Shown piece by piece: positions 22,829-30,812 of a DNA stretch of 64,000 nt. This DNA is from Oscillospiraceae bacterium (lineage in GTDB: Bacteria; Bacillota; Clostridia; Monoglobales; Monoglobaceae), in assembly GCA_015068605.1 (NCBI GenBank), contig SVKF01000001.1, forward strand, positions 62,001 through 126,000. Reading direction: 5' to 3'. The translations under genes were made by a program, and so were the position numbers. Below the pieces are notes generated by a model. That model was not told where the DNA came from. It saw nothing but the letters and a program-made list of their open reading frames with translations, and ran no database searches. How positions within the stretch are numbered: the first letter of the stretch is position 1; each line of letters begins with the position of its first letter.

Positions 22829-25201
22829 TTACTCACTTTTTTTCAGCTTATCACCCGTATAAGATGCAAGAAGCTTCTTCTCGCCAACGCCTTCAAACTC
22901 AATAACAAGGAACAAATCCGCACCCATTGGTTTCGCACTCTTAACAACTCCGTTTCCAAATGCCGTATGGATAACCTTGTCACCCTCGCTATACGAAGCA
23001 ATGCTGACATTTTTAGGTTTTTCCTGTGTTTGCCCAAGAGTTGCACTTGCTCTGTCAAAGGTTGGTCTGTTGGAGGTTCCCTTAATATCAAATCCAAACG
23101 AAGCGGATTTAGCCTTTTTCGGGAACTGTCTTTCCACAAGCTCATCGGGGATTTCCTCGATAAATCTCGACTGTGTTTCATATCGTGTTGAACCAAACAA
23201 GGTTCTGCATCTTGCATTGGTTATAAAAAGGCGTTTTTTCGCTCTTGTTATACCAACATAGCAAAGTCTTCGTTCCTCTTCAAGCTCTTCCTCCGACTCC
23301 ATAGACCGCATTCCCGGGAAAATTCCTTCTTCCATTCCAACTAAAAATACATTTGGAAATTCCAGTCCTTTTGCACTGTGGAGGGTCATAAGAGTAACCG
23401 TTTCCGCCGACTCATCATAGTTATCAATATCAGCCACAAGGGAAATATCCTCAAGCAAGGTTTCAAGAGTTGTTTCAGGATTATTTTTAACTGCATCAAC
23501 AACCATGGACATAAATTCCTTGATATTTTCAATTCTTGTCTGATTTTCAACCGTTTTTTCAAGTTCAAGAGCACTTATAAGACCGCTCTTTGCGATAACC
23601 TCACCGACAAATTTTTCAAGACTGTTTTCACTTTCAAGAGTCTTTCTTAAGCTTTCAATTATCTCCGTAAACCCGAAAATCTTATTTTTAGCCTTTGAAA
23701 GCTCGTCATATTCCGAAACACTCTGACAGATTTCATACATACTCTTCCCGTTTTCCCGAGCAATACTTTCAATCTTGTCAATAGTTGTATCTCCAATTCC
23801 GCGTTTTGGCTCGTTTATAATTCTTTTCAAAGCAACATTGTCACCAAAATTCTGAACAAGTCTTAAATAGCTTGTTAAATCTTTTATCTCCTTACGGTCA
23901 TAGAACCTTAAGCCACCGAGAACTCTGTATGGAATAGCTCCGTGAAGGAGCGCATCTTCTATAACACGGGACTGGGCATTCATTCTGTATAAAATAACGA
24001 TATCGTTAAAACTTGCACCATTGTCGGTCAAAGCCGAAATTTTATCCGTAACAAATTTCGCCTCACCACGCTCATCATCAGCCTTATAAACAATAATCTT
24101 ATCGCCCGTTTCGTTTTTTGTCCAAAGCTCCTTGCCTCGTCTGCCCTTGTTATTTTTGATAACCTCATTTGCCGCAGACAAAACATTTCCCGTTGAACGA
24201 TAATTCTCCTCAAGCTTTATAATTTTAGCCTTTGCAAACTCGTTTTCAAAGCCTAAAATATTACTGATATCCGCCCCTCTGAACTTATATATACTCTGGT
24301 CGTCATCACCCACAACGCAGAGATTTTTATGCTTTTCCGCAAGAAGGCTTATGAGTCTGTACTGGGCATGGTTAGTGTCCTGATACTCATCAACCAATAT
24401 GTATTTAAATCTGTTCTGATAATAGCTGAGAATTTCGGGATTTTCTTCAAAAAGCCGTACCGTACAGCCGATTAAATCGTCAAAATCAAAAGCGTTGTAG
24501 CTTTTCATCTTTCTCTGATAAAGCCCATAAACCTTTCCGGCAACTTCGCCGAAAAAGTCCTTTCCAACCTCTTTTATAAATTCTTCAGGGGATAAAAGTC
24601 TATCCTTCGCACGACTTATAACCGCAGAAAACGCCTTTGGCGAAAAATTCTTACTGTCAATATTAAGCTCTTTCATACACTCTTTTATAACAGTCTGGAC
24701 ATCCGATGTGTCGAATATATTAAAGCTTCGCTCATAGCCGATTTTATCCGCATCTCTGCGAAGAATTTTTACGCAGGCAGAGTGGAATGTGCTCGCCATA
24801 ATATCATTTCCCATATCACCAAGTCGAGCGGAAAGCCTCGCCTTAAGCTCTGCCGCCGCTTTATTTGTAAAGGTTATGGCTAAAATGTTATACGGAGAAA
24901 CAGGCTTAACCTTTAAATATTCTTCCATACTTTCGGGAATTTCATCAAGCTCTCCATCTGCATACCAGGATAAAATTTCCATTTCCTCATCAGGAATATA
25001 AGGAGCATTTGCATCATAATATGCGTTCCCATACTCAATAAGATTTGCAATTCTGTTAATTATAACCGTGGTTTTTCCGCTTCCTGCGCCTGCTAAAACA
25101 AGTAGCGGTCCTTCTGTCGTAAAGACCGCTTCCTTTTGTTTGCTGTTTAGCCCTTTATATTTGTTTTCAATTATTTTTTGCCTGATTTTAATAAAATCCA
25201 T
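22829..25201 (-). CDS. pcrA: ATP-dependent DNA helicase PcrA/UvrD
   Basis: A 790-residue superfamily 1A 3'-5' helicase used in repair, replication restart and removal of RecA filaments. Walker A is GAGSGKTT (38-45); Q motif LNSKQKEAV, DEYQDTN, GDDDQSIYKFRGA, and TLHSAKGLEFPNV follow in order. The C-terminal Tudor-like RNA polymerase-binding region is present (GDKVIHTAFGNGVV). Length is slightly above the usual 720-750, because of an insertion near residues 60-100 (SWYADGELDEIPESMEEYLK). Confidence 0.95.
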   Translation of the reverse strand: MDFIKIRQKIIENKYKGLNSKQKEAVFTTEGPLLVLAGAGSGKTTVIINRIANLIEYGNAYYDANAPYIPDEEMEILSWYADGELDEIPESMEEYLKVKPVSPYNILAITFTNKAAAELKARLSARLGDMGNDIMASTFHSACVKILRRDADKIGYERSFNIFDTSDVQTVIKECMKELNIDSKNFSPKAFSAVISRAKDRLLSPEEFIKEVGKDFFGEVAGKVYGLYQRKMKSYNAFDFDDLIGCTVRLFEENPEILSYYQNRFKYILVDEYQDTNHAQYRLISLLAEKHKNLCVVGDDDQSIYKFRGADISNILGFENEFAKAKIIKLEENYRSTGNVLSAANEVIKNNKGRRGKELWTKNETGDKIIVYKADDERGEAKFVTDKISALTDNGASFNDIVILYRMNAQSRVIEDALLHGAIPYRVLGGLRFYDRKEIKDLTSYLRLVQNFGDNVALKRIINEPKRGIGDTTIDKIESIARENGKSMYEICQSVSEYDELSKAKNKIFGFTEIIESLRKTLESENSLEKFVGEVIAKSGLISALELEKTVENQTRIENIKEFMSMVVDAVKNNPETTLETLLEDISLVADIDNYDESAETVTLMTLHSAKGLEFPNVFLVGMEEGIFPGMRSMESEEELEEERRLCYVGITRAKKRLFITNARCRTLFGSTRYETQSRFIEEIPDELVERQFPKKAKSASFGFDIKGTSNRPTFDRASATLGQTQEKPKNVSIASYSEGDKVIHTAFGNGVVKSAKPMGADLFLVIEFEGVGEKKLLASYTGDKLKKSE

Positions 25202-25213
25202 TTTGGCTCCCTC

Positions 25214-26299
25214 TTATCTGATTATTCCGCCACCTATAACCGTGCCGTCTTCTTTATAAAACACAACCGCCTGACCGGGAGTAACTGCCCTTTGAGGGGT
25301 ATCAAAAACCACCTCGGCGGTATTTTCATCAATCATGTAAATTTCCGCTTCAGCAGAAGGAGCGCTGTATCTGACCTTTGTCAGAACTCTCATTCCGCTC
25401 TCACCCTTTGAGACAGATATAAAATTCAACCTTTCCGCAATCAGCTTTTGCGAAAATTCTGTTCCCTTTTCACCAAGAATAACATTTCCTGTTTCACCAT
25501 CAATTTTCAACACGAACATAGGCTTTCCAAAGGCAATTCCAAGCCCTTTTCTCTGCCCGACGGTGTAGTGAATTATACCTTTATGTTCACCTAAAACATT
25601 TCCGTCCGTATCAACGAATTTTCCCGTCGGATAATCTTTTCCCGTTCTGCGTTTTATAAAACCTGCATAGTCTTTATCGGGCACAAAGCAGATTTCCTGA
25701 CTGTCAGGCTTATTCGCCGTGACAAGTCCATATTTCTCCGCAATTTCACGGGTTTTCGCCTTATCCTCAAGCTCACCAAGGGGCATCAAGGTATGCGCAA
25801 GTTGTTCCTGAGTCAGACTGTATAATGCGTATGTCTGATCCTTTGCTGTGCTTTCCGCTCGTTTAAGCTCATATCTGCCTGTATCTTCATTAAACACAAC
25901 CTTTGCGTAATGCCCCGTTGCGATATAATCCGCACCGAGAAGCTGTGCCTTTTTCCAAAGAGCATCAAACTTAAGATGCTTATTGCAGGCAATACAAGGA
26001 TTTGGAGTTCTGCCGTTTTCATATTCATCAACAAAATAGTCAATGACATTATCCTCAAATTCCTTACGAAAATCAAGAACAAAATGCTCAATTCCAAGCT
26101 TGTTTGCGACAAATTTCGCATCCTCCGCCGCCGAATAAGAACAACAAGCCCCCTCCATAAGCTCGCCGCAAAGCTCCTCGCCGTCCCACAAGCGCATAGT
26201 AACTCCAATAACATCATAGCCCTGCTCCAAAAGAAGGGCTGCAGCAACACTGCTATCCACCCCTCCGGACATCCCTATGACAACCTTTTTCTTCATCAT
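25214..26299 (-). CDS. mnmA: tRNA 2-thiouridylase MnmA
   Basis: Thiolates U34 of tRNA-Lys, -Glu and -Gln using sulfur relayed from a cysteine desulfurase. 361 residues with the PP-loop GMSGGVDSS (9-17) and the catalytic Cys pair (Cys105 in NPCIACNK; Cys204 in SQEICFVP). It starts directly after the iscU stop. With iscS and iscU it forms a three-gene sulfur-transfer operon. Confidence 0.96.
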   Translation of the reverse strand: MMKKKVVIGMSGGVDSSVAAALLLEQGYDVIGVTMRLWDGEELCGELMEGACCSYSAAEDAKFVANKLGIEHFVLDFRKEFEDNVIDYFVDEYENGRTPNPCIACNKHLKFDALWKKAQLLGADYIATGHYAKVVFNEDTGRYELKRAESTAKDQTYALYSLTQEQLAHTLMPLGELEDKAKTREIAEKYGLVTANKPDSQEICFVPDKDYAGFIKRRTGKDYPTGKFVDTDGNVLGEHKGIIHYTVGQRKGLGIAFGKPMFVLKIDGETGNVILGEKGTEFSQKLIAERLNFISVSKGESGMRVLTKVRYSAPSAEAEIYMIDENTAEVVFDTPQRAVTPGQAVVFYKEDGTVIGGGIIR

Positions 26300-26746
26300 C
26301 TATTCCTCTTCGTGGCTGTGACCGTGACAAGCTTCACAGCAACCGTCACAACCAACTATTCCCGTGGGGTCAATACCCTTGCGGTTATAATAGTCCGCTA
26401 TCGCACTGTGGATTGCCTCCTGAGCAAGGTTAGAGCAGTGCATCTTAACGGGCGGAAGACCGTCAAGCGCCTCCGCAACTGCAACATTGGTAATCTCCAG
26501 TGCCTCTTTAATTGTTTTACCTTTAACCATTTCTGTTGCCATACTTGAAGTTGCAACTGCCGCACCGCAACCGAAGGTTTTGAACTTAACCTCTTCGATA
26601 AGCTCTGTATCCTCATTTATTTTAAGATACATTTTCATAATGTCACCGCACTTTGGATTTCCAACCTGTCCAACTGCGTTAGCATCCTCTATTTCTCCAA
26701 CATTTCTCGGATTTGTGAAATGGTCCATTACTTTTTCGCTATACAT
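26300..26746 (-). CDS. iscU: Fe-S cluster scaffold IscU/NifU with Cys/His-rich tail
   Basis: A 148-residue scaffold on which IscS builds Fe-S clusters. The three scaffold Cys lie in NPKCGD, FGCGAA and MHCSNLA. After the usual domain (about 125 residues) there is a tail CDGCCEACHGHSHEEE containing four Cys and two His, seen in some clostridial NifU-type proteins; it may bind metal. It sits between iscS and mnmA with gaps of 18 and 0 bases. Confidence 0.93.
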   Translation of the reverse strand: MYSEKVMDHFTNPRNVGEIEDANAVGQVGNPKCGDIMKMYLKINEDTELIEEVKFKTFGCGAAVATSSMATEMVKGKTIKEALEITNVAVAEALDGLPPVKMHCSNLAQEAIHSAIADYYNRKGIDPTGIVGCDGCCEACHGHSHEEE

Positions 26747-26764
26747 ATCTATCTTTCCTTTCTC

Positions 26765-27952
26765 TTACTTAACTCTTCCCGATTTAACAGCATCCTCATA
26801 AAGAGGTGACATCATACGAAGTCTCTCAACTATTTCAACCAAGGAATCCGCAATATATTCTGCATCCTCCATTGTGTTACTGTCACCAAAAGTCACACGG
26901 AGTGACCCATGGGCAATTTCGTGAGGAAGCCCGATTGCCAGAAGCACATGGGACGGGTCTAAAGAACCTGATGTACAAGCACTCCCCGACGATGCGGAAA
27001 TTCCTTTCATATCCAACATCAAAAGAAGGGATTCGCCCTCTATAAACTCAAAAGAAATATTGGCATTGCTCGCCATTCTCATTGTCGGATGCCCGTTAAG
27101 TCTCGCAAAAGGAATCTTCTCCATAACCTTTTTGATATAAGCATCACGAAGCCTTGAAAGCTTTTCCTTTTTAGCCGGAATATCAGCTGTTGCCATTTCA
27201 ATAGCCTTTCCAAGTCCGACTATTGCCGCAACATTTTCCGTTCCGGCTCTCTGATTTCTTTCCTGAGCTCCACCCTCAATAAGTCTCTTTATTTTAACGC
27301 CTTTTCTAATATAAAGTGCCCCTGCACCTTTTGGCCCGTAGAACTTGTGTGCCGTCAGAGAAAGCATATCAATATTCATTTCTTCAACATTAATTTCTTC
27401 CATACCAATCGCCTGAACCGCATCGGTGTGAAACAAAACTCCTGCCTCTTTCGCAACCTTTCCGATTTCGGCAATGGGCATAACCGTTCCGATTTCATTA
27501 TTTGCAAACATAACTGTTATGAGAATTGTCTTGTCTGTTATGGCATTTTTAACATCCTCCGCTGAAACCATACCATATTCATCAACGGGAAGGTATGTCA
27601 CATCAAAGCCTTCTTTTTCAAGAGCTTTTAAAGTGTGCAAAACAGCATGGTGCTCAACAACTGTTGAGATAATATGATTTCCCTTTCCGGAAAGTGCATA
27701 AGCCGCACCCTTTATCGCCCAGTTATCGGATTCAGAGCCCGAACCCGTAAAATAAATCTCCTTTTCCGTTGCACCAATAGCTTTCGCAACCTGAACACGG
27801 GCATTCTCAATCGCTTTTTTACACTCTCTGCCCTCATGATATATACTTGATGCATTCCCGAAATTCTCGGTCAGATACAGCATCATCGCATCAAGAACTT
27901 CTTTTTTAAGAGGAGTTGTTGCAGAATGATCCGCATAAATTCTTTTTGTCAT
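26765..27952 (-). CDS. iscS: Cysteine desulfurase (NifS/IscS)
   Basis: A 395-residue PLP enzyme that releases sulfur from cysteine for Fe-S clusters and tRNA thiolation. PLP lysine in SLTAHKFYGPKG and catalytic Cys in GSACTSGSLDPSHVL (group I extended loop). First gene of iscS-iscU-mnmA; unlike most clostridia no iscR-type Rrf2 gene precedes it. Confidence 0.95.
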   Translation of the reverse strand: MTKRIYADHSATTPLKKEVLDAMMLYLTENFGNASSIYHEGRECKKAIENARVQVAKAIGATEKEIYFTGSGSESDNWAIKGAAYALSGKGNHIISTVVEHHAVLHTLKALEKEGFDVTYLPVDEYGMVSAEDVKNAITDKTILITVMFANNEIGTVMPIAEIGKVAKEAGVLFHTDAVQAIGMEEINVEEMNIDMLSLTAHKFYGPKGAGALYIRKGVKIKRLIEGGAQERNQRAGTENVAAIVGLGKAIEMATADIPAKKEKLSRLRDAYIKKVMEKIPFARLNGHPTMRMASNANISFEFIEGESLLLMLDMKGISASSGSACTSGSLDPSHVLLAIGLPHEIAHGSLRVTFGDSNTMEDAEYIADSLVEIVERLRMMSPLYEDAVKSGRVK

Positions 27953-28038
27953 TTTTATCCTACCTTTCTCTCCAGAGAAAAAATCTATGAAAAGTAGACC
28001 GTCTCCGCAAATTTATGGCTATAAACACGCCACATTAT

Positions 28039-28067
28039 ATTATACTATGATTTTCCTTTTTTGTAAA
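28039..28067 (-). promoter_or_regulatory. Promoter of iscS-iscU-mnmA
   Basis: On the minus strand TTTACA (28062-28067) and TATAAT (28039-28044), spacer 17 bases; leader of about 80 bases before iscS. Confidence 0.8.
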
Positions 28068-28092
28068 GTAGCTTTACCAAATTTAAGCAAAA

Positions 28093-28542
28093 TTATCCTT
28101 GTTTTCCGCCGAATTTAACCGACTGCATGACCGCAAGCTTGTCACACCTTTCATTTTCTATATGTCCGTCGTGACCCTTCACCCAAACAAGCTCCACCTT
28201 ATGCTTTGAGAGAAGCTTTAAAAACCTTTCCCAAAGGTCGGGATTTTGCGCCTTTTCCTTTTTGTTTCTCATCCAGCCGTTCGCCTGCCACTTATAAACC
28301 CATTCTTTTTCAATGGCATCTATAAGATACTTCGAGTCGCTGTACAGCGTAACCTGACACGGCTCTTTAAGGCAGGAAAGCCCCTCAATCGCCGCAGTTA
28401 ATTCCATTCGGTTATTTGTAGTCTCTTTCTCTCCGCCGGAAAGCTCTTTTTCATGTTCCCCATAACGAAGAATTGTTCCCCACCCACCGGGACCGGGATT
28501 TCCGCTGCAAGCCCCGTCTGTAAATATTTCAACTTTTTTCAT
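28093..28542 (-). CDS. rnhA: Ribonuclease HI
   Basis: 149 residues, full length. It cleaves RNA in RNA-DNA hybrids. The carboxylates are in [12 protein letters not shown] (Asp8), NRMELTA (Glu) and LYSDSKYL (Asp), with the basic-protrusion region [11 protein letters not shown]. The ATG at 28542 follows GGAGG; a longer in-frame reading to 28629 runs through the hairpin at 28555-28592 and was rejected. Confidence 0.95.
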   Translation of the reverse strand: MKKVEIFTDGACSGNPGPGGWGTILRYGEHEKELSGGEKETTNNRMELTAAIEGLSCLKEPCQVTLYSDSKYLIDAIEKEWVYKWQANGWMRNKKEKAQNPDLWERFLKLLSKHKVELVWVKGHDGHIENERCDKLAVMQSVKFGGKQG

Positions 28543-28554
28543 ATACATCCTCCA

Positions 28555-28592
28555 ATAATAATACGGAAGTGATAGCACTTCCGTATTATTAT
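28555..28592. terminator. Perfect 17-bp hairpin between sigK and rnhA
   Basis: A 17-bp stem (28555-28571 with 28576-28592, core ACGGAAGTG/CACTTCCGT) with loop ATAG. It can terminate the sigK transcript, though its tail is TATTATTATT rather than pure T. The rnhA GGAGG (28549-28553) begins one base after it. Confidence 0.6.
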
Positions 28593-28621
28593 AACAGATT
28601 TTATGTAATCTGTCTACTGTT

Positions 28622-29305
28622 TTAAGCAATTCCTTTTTTTAGTTTTTTTATTGCTTTTTTTTCTATTCGTGATACATAAGACCTTGAAATATTGAGCTTA
28701 TCCGCAATCTCGTGTTGCGTGTAATCCTTTCCGTCAATGAACCCATAACGCATTTTTATAATCAGTCTTTCTCTGTCTGTCAGCTCGTTTTTTATATTCT
28801 TGTATAACTGCTTAATATGCTCCTTGGTTTGAATTTCTTCAAAAATTTCACCTCCGTCACTCTTCATAACATCAATCAAATATATCTGATTACCTTCCTT
28901 GTCCGTGCCGATTGGGTCATTTAAGGATATTTCACCCTGGGTTTTCTTTTTGCTTCTCATAAGCATCAAAATCTCATTTTCCACACAGCGAGCCGCATAA
29001 GTCGCAAGCCTTGCCCCTTTTTTTGCATCAAAACTGGATATTCCTTTTATAAGTCCGATTGTCCCAATGGAAATCAAATCCTCGCTTTCTGCAACCGTAC
29101 CCGTATATTTTTTCGCTATATGTGCAACCAGTCTTAAGTTGTGTTCAATAAGCTTCTCTCTCGCTTCTTTGTCACCTTGGGAAAATTTCTCAAGATACTC
29201 CCTCTCCTCCTTTGCCGTCAGTGGTCTCGGAAACGAATTACCTCCCGAAACAAAAGACAAAAGCATCATTATGGGTTTTATTAAAGCTTCTATGGTCTCA
29301 AACAA
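28622..29305 (-). CDS. sigK: Late mother-cell sporulation sigma factor SigK, uninterrupted
   Basis: A 227-residue sigma-70 family factor. A hydrophobic pro-sequence ([20 protein letters not shown]) precedes the conserved [12 protein letters not shown]; region 2 has [12 protein letters not shown] and [12 protein letters not shown], region 4 ends with [21 protein letters not shown]. This matches pro-SigK, activated by proteolysis late in sporulation. The start is the TTG at 29305, eight bases after GGAGGTG. The gene is continuous, without the skin-type element that splits it in B. subtilis. Confidence 0.9.
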   Translation of the reverse strand: MFETIEALIKPIMMLLSFVSGGNSFPRPLTAKEEREYLEKFSQGDKEAREKLIEHNLRLVAHIAKKYTGTVAESEDLISIGTIGLIKGISSFDAKKGARLATYAARCVENEILMLMRSKKKTQGEISLNDPIGTDKEGNQIYLIDVMKSDGGEIFEEIQTKEHIKQLYKNIKNELTDRERLIIKMRYGFIDGKDYTQHEIADKLNISRSYVSRIEKKAIKKLKKGIA

Positions 29306-29388
29306 AAAAAGACACCTCCATATAATTTTATATGCCGATGTCTTGAAATTGTGCAAGTCCTGAAAAATTTTTGTTTTTTATATAACTC

Positions 29389-29417
29389 TTTACATTTGGA
29401 AAATTTTATGTTATAAT
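29389..29417 (+). promoter_or_regulatory. Promoter of the structured RNA at 29424
   Basis: TTTACA (29389-29394) and TATAAT (29412-29417), spacer 17 bases. The whole 29-base promoter recurs unchanged at 29687-29715. Confidence 0.8.
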
Positions 29418-29423
29418 GTGTTT

Positions 29424-29566
29424 GCCACATAAAATTCAATAATGCATAAACGGGCTTTTTTTCGGTAAAAATGCACGCTTCTTTTACGTTCGTTTATGTA
29501 TGTTTAAGAATTTTGTGTGGCAACAAAGCTGTGCGTTTTTCGGGCGCAGTTTTCTGCGCCTTTTTT
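29424..29566 (+). ncRNA. Structured RNA, family A copy 2 (unnamed)
   Basis: A 143-nt unit: closing helix GCCACATAAAATTC (29424-29437) with GAATTTTGTGTGGC (29508-29521); inner helix ATGCATAAACG (29442-29452) with CGTTTATGTAT (29491-29501); apical CGGTAAAAATGCAC; linker; terminator GGCGCAG-TTTT-CTGCGCC plus six T (29543-29566). AAAAATGCAC (29467-29476) is complementary to GTGCGTTTTT (29531-29540), and the pairing can extend by GCTT/AAGC past one bulge. This gives a predicted pseudoknot. No coding frame. It lies between sigK and nagB and is followed by a tandem copy. Confidence 0.75.
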
Positions 29567-29621
29567 AGTTAAACGCACTAACGCACTGTGTCGCTAAACA
29601 AAACGCACACAAAAAGACGGC
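29531..29621 (+). repeat. 91-bp direct repeat, first copy
   Basis: Covers the 3' part of the structured RNA, its terminator and a GTTAAACGCACTAACGCAC segment. It recurs at 29823-29913 with one mismatch. Confidence 0.9.
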
Positions 29622-29686
29622 ACACGCCGTTGTTTCATCTTATTCACCGTAAGAAGATTCTCACTAAATATTTTATCCTATAACTA

Positions 29687-29715
29687 TTTACATTTGGAAA
29701 ATTTTATGTTATAAT
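29687..29715 (+). promoter_or_regulatory. Promoter of the structured RNA at 29722
   Basis: TTTACA (29687-29692) and TATAAT (29710-29715), spacer 17 bases, identical to the promoter at 29389. Confidence 0.8.
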
Positions 29716-29721
29716 AACAAC

Positions 29722-29858
29722 ACCAAACAAATTTAAAACCCTTATATGCGTTTCTCCTTTGGTAAAAACGCACATTTTTGTTGTACGCATATATAGGTAT
29801 AATAAATTTGTTTGGTCACAAAGTGCGTTTTTCGGGCGCAGTTTTCTGCGCCTTTTTT
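29722..29858 (+). ncRNA. Structured RNA, family A copy 3 (unnamed)
   Basis: A 137-nt unit with the same plan as its upstream twin but different stems: closing helix of 14 bp (29722-29735 with 29803-29816, core CCAAACAAATTT), inner helix CCTTATATGCGT (29740-29751) with ACGCATATATAGG (29785-29797, one bulged T), apical TGGTAAAAACGCAC. AAAAACGCAC (29764-29773) is perfectly complementary to GTGCGTTTTT (29823-29832), where the twin has a G-U pair. The terminator (29835-29858) is identical to the twin's. Confidence 0.75.
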
Positions 29859-29913
29859 AGTTAAACGCACTAACGCACTATGTCGCTAAACAAAACGCAC
29901 ACAAAAAGACGGC
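29823..29913 (+). repeat. 91-bp direct repeat, second copy
   Basis: Matches 29531-29621 with one mismatch. The duplication probably reached further: bases after 29635 resemble the 3' end of nagB. Confidence 0.9.
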
Positions 29914-29936
29914 TTCATCATGCCGTCTTTTTGTTT
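29903..29936. terminator. Terminator of nagB (bidirectional)
   Basis: AAAAAGACGGC and GCCGTCTTTTT around TTCATCAT, with A and T runs, just after the nagB stop on the minus strand. Confidence 0.85.
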
Positions 29937-29940
29937 TATC

Positions 29941-30663
29941 TTACTCACCGTAAGCTTCTTTATCACAGATTATCACTAAATCATTATGAAGTTTAAGCAT
30001 TGTTGATGGGTTATTTGTTGTCAGATTTTCGTCAAGCAACTGTGAAATCGCATCCTTTTTATTCTTTCCGCTTGCCAAAAGAACAACTTTCTTCGCCTTA
30101 AAGATTGACCCTATTCCCATAGTCAAAGCCTTTGTCGGCACTTCGCTTACATCATTGAAAAATCTTGCATTAGCATTGATTGTGCTTTCCGTAAGGTCTG
30201 TTAAATGTGTAACGCAACATAATTTCTCATCAGGCTCATTAAAGCCAATATGTCCGTTCTGACCGATTCCGAGAAGCTGAATATCAACGCCGCCCATAGC
30301 ATCAAGCATTTTTTCATAGTTCCGACACTCCTCATCAGGGTCAGCAGCCTCGCCGTTTGGCACAAATGTATTAGCCTTATCGATATTTATATGATTGAAA
30401 AGCTTATCATTCATAAAATATCTGTAGCTCTGGTCATTTGTCGCCTTAATGGGATAATACTCATCAAGATTGTACGTTTTAACCTTTGAGAAATCAAGCT
30501 CACCTTTTTTGTAAAGCTCCGCAAGATTTGCATAAAGACCCTCAGGAGTTGAGCCTGTCGCAAGACCTAATTTGCAATCAGGCTTATTCTTTATAAGCTC
30601 TGCAAAAATCTCTGTACATTTGGCGGACATTTCCTCATAGTTCTCACACACGATAATTTTCAT
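29941..30663 (-). CDS. nagB: Glucosamine-6-phosphate deaminase
   Basis: Converts glucosamine-6-phosphate to fructose-6-phosphate and ammonia. 240 residues with LGLATGSTPEGLY (about 32-44), the catalytic region YNLDEYYP (about 64-71) and GIGQNGHIGFNEP (about 128-140). Full length for the Firmicutes short form. It is divergent from an AraC-type regulator that may control it; nagA is not adjacent. Confidence 0.95.
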   Translation of the reverse strand: MKIIVCENYEEMSAKCTEIFAELIKNKPDCKLGLATGSTPEGLYANLAELYKKGELDFSKVKTYNLDEYYPIKATNDQSYRYFMNDKLFNHINIDKANTFVPNGEAADPDEECRNYEKMLDAMGGVDIQLLGIGQNGHIGFNEPDEKLCCVTHLTDLTESTINANARFFNDVSEVPTKALTMGIGSIFKAKKVVLLASGKNKKDAISQLLDENLTTNNPSTMLKLHNDLVIICDKEAYGE

Positions 30664-30717
30664 AATTATACCTCCTCATTTTTAAAAGCCGTTTTTTTGC
30701 TTTTTTATAAAAAAAGC

Positions 30718-30757
30718 TTGACTTTTCTCTAAATATTATATATTATATTAATGTCAA
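30718..30757. promoter_or_regulatory. Overlapping divergent promoters of nagB and the AraC-type gene
   Basis: Plus strand: TTGACT (30718-30723), 17-base spacer, TATTAT (30741-30746). Minus strand: TTGACA (30752-30757) followed by an AT-rich -10 region at about 30729-30735. The two promoters overlap, so one bound regulator could affect both. Confidence 0.6.
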
Positions 30758-30812
30758 ATAAAAGTTGTATTTTTGACTTTTTGTAACTTATTTTTGCGCA
30801 AAGGAGCAGTTT

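Noticed and set aside
28622-29305. Skin-type element interrupting sigK
   Set aside because: The reading frame is continuous from pro-sequence to region 4 and no recombinase is present.
29424-29858. Retron or tracrRNA interpretation of the tandem RNAs
   Set aside because: No reverse transcriptase, Cas or effector gene is adjacent to any of the four copies in this window, and no repeat array complements them.
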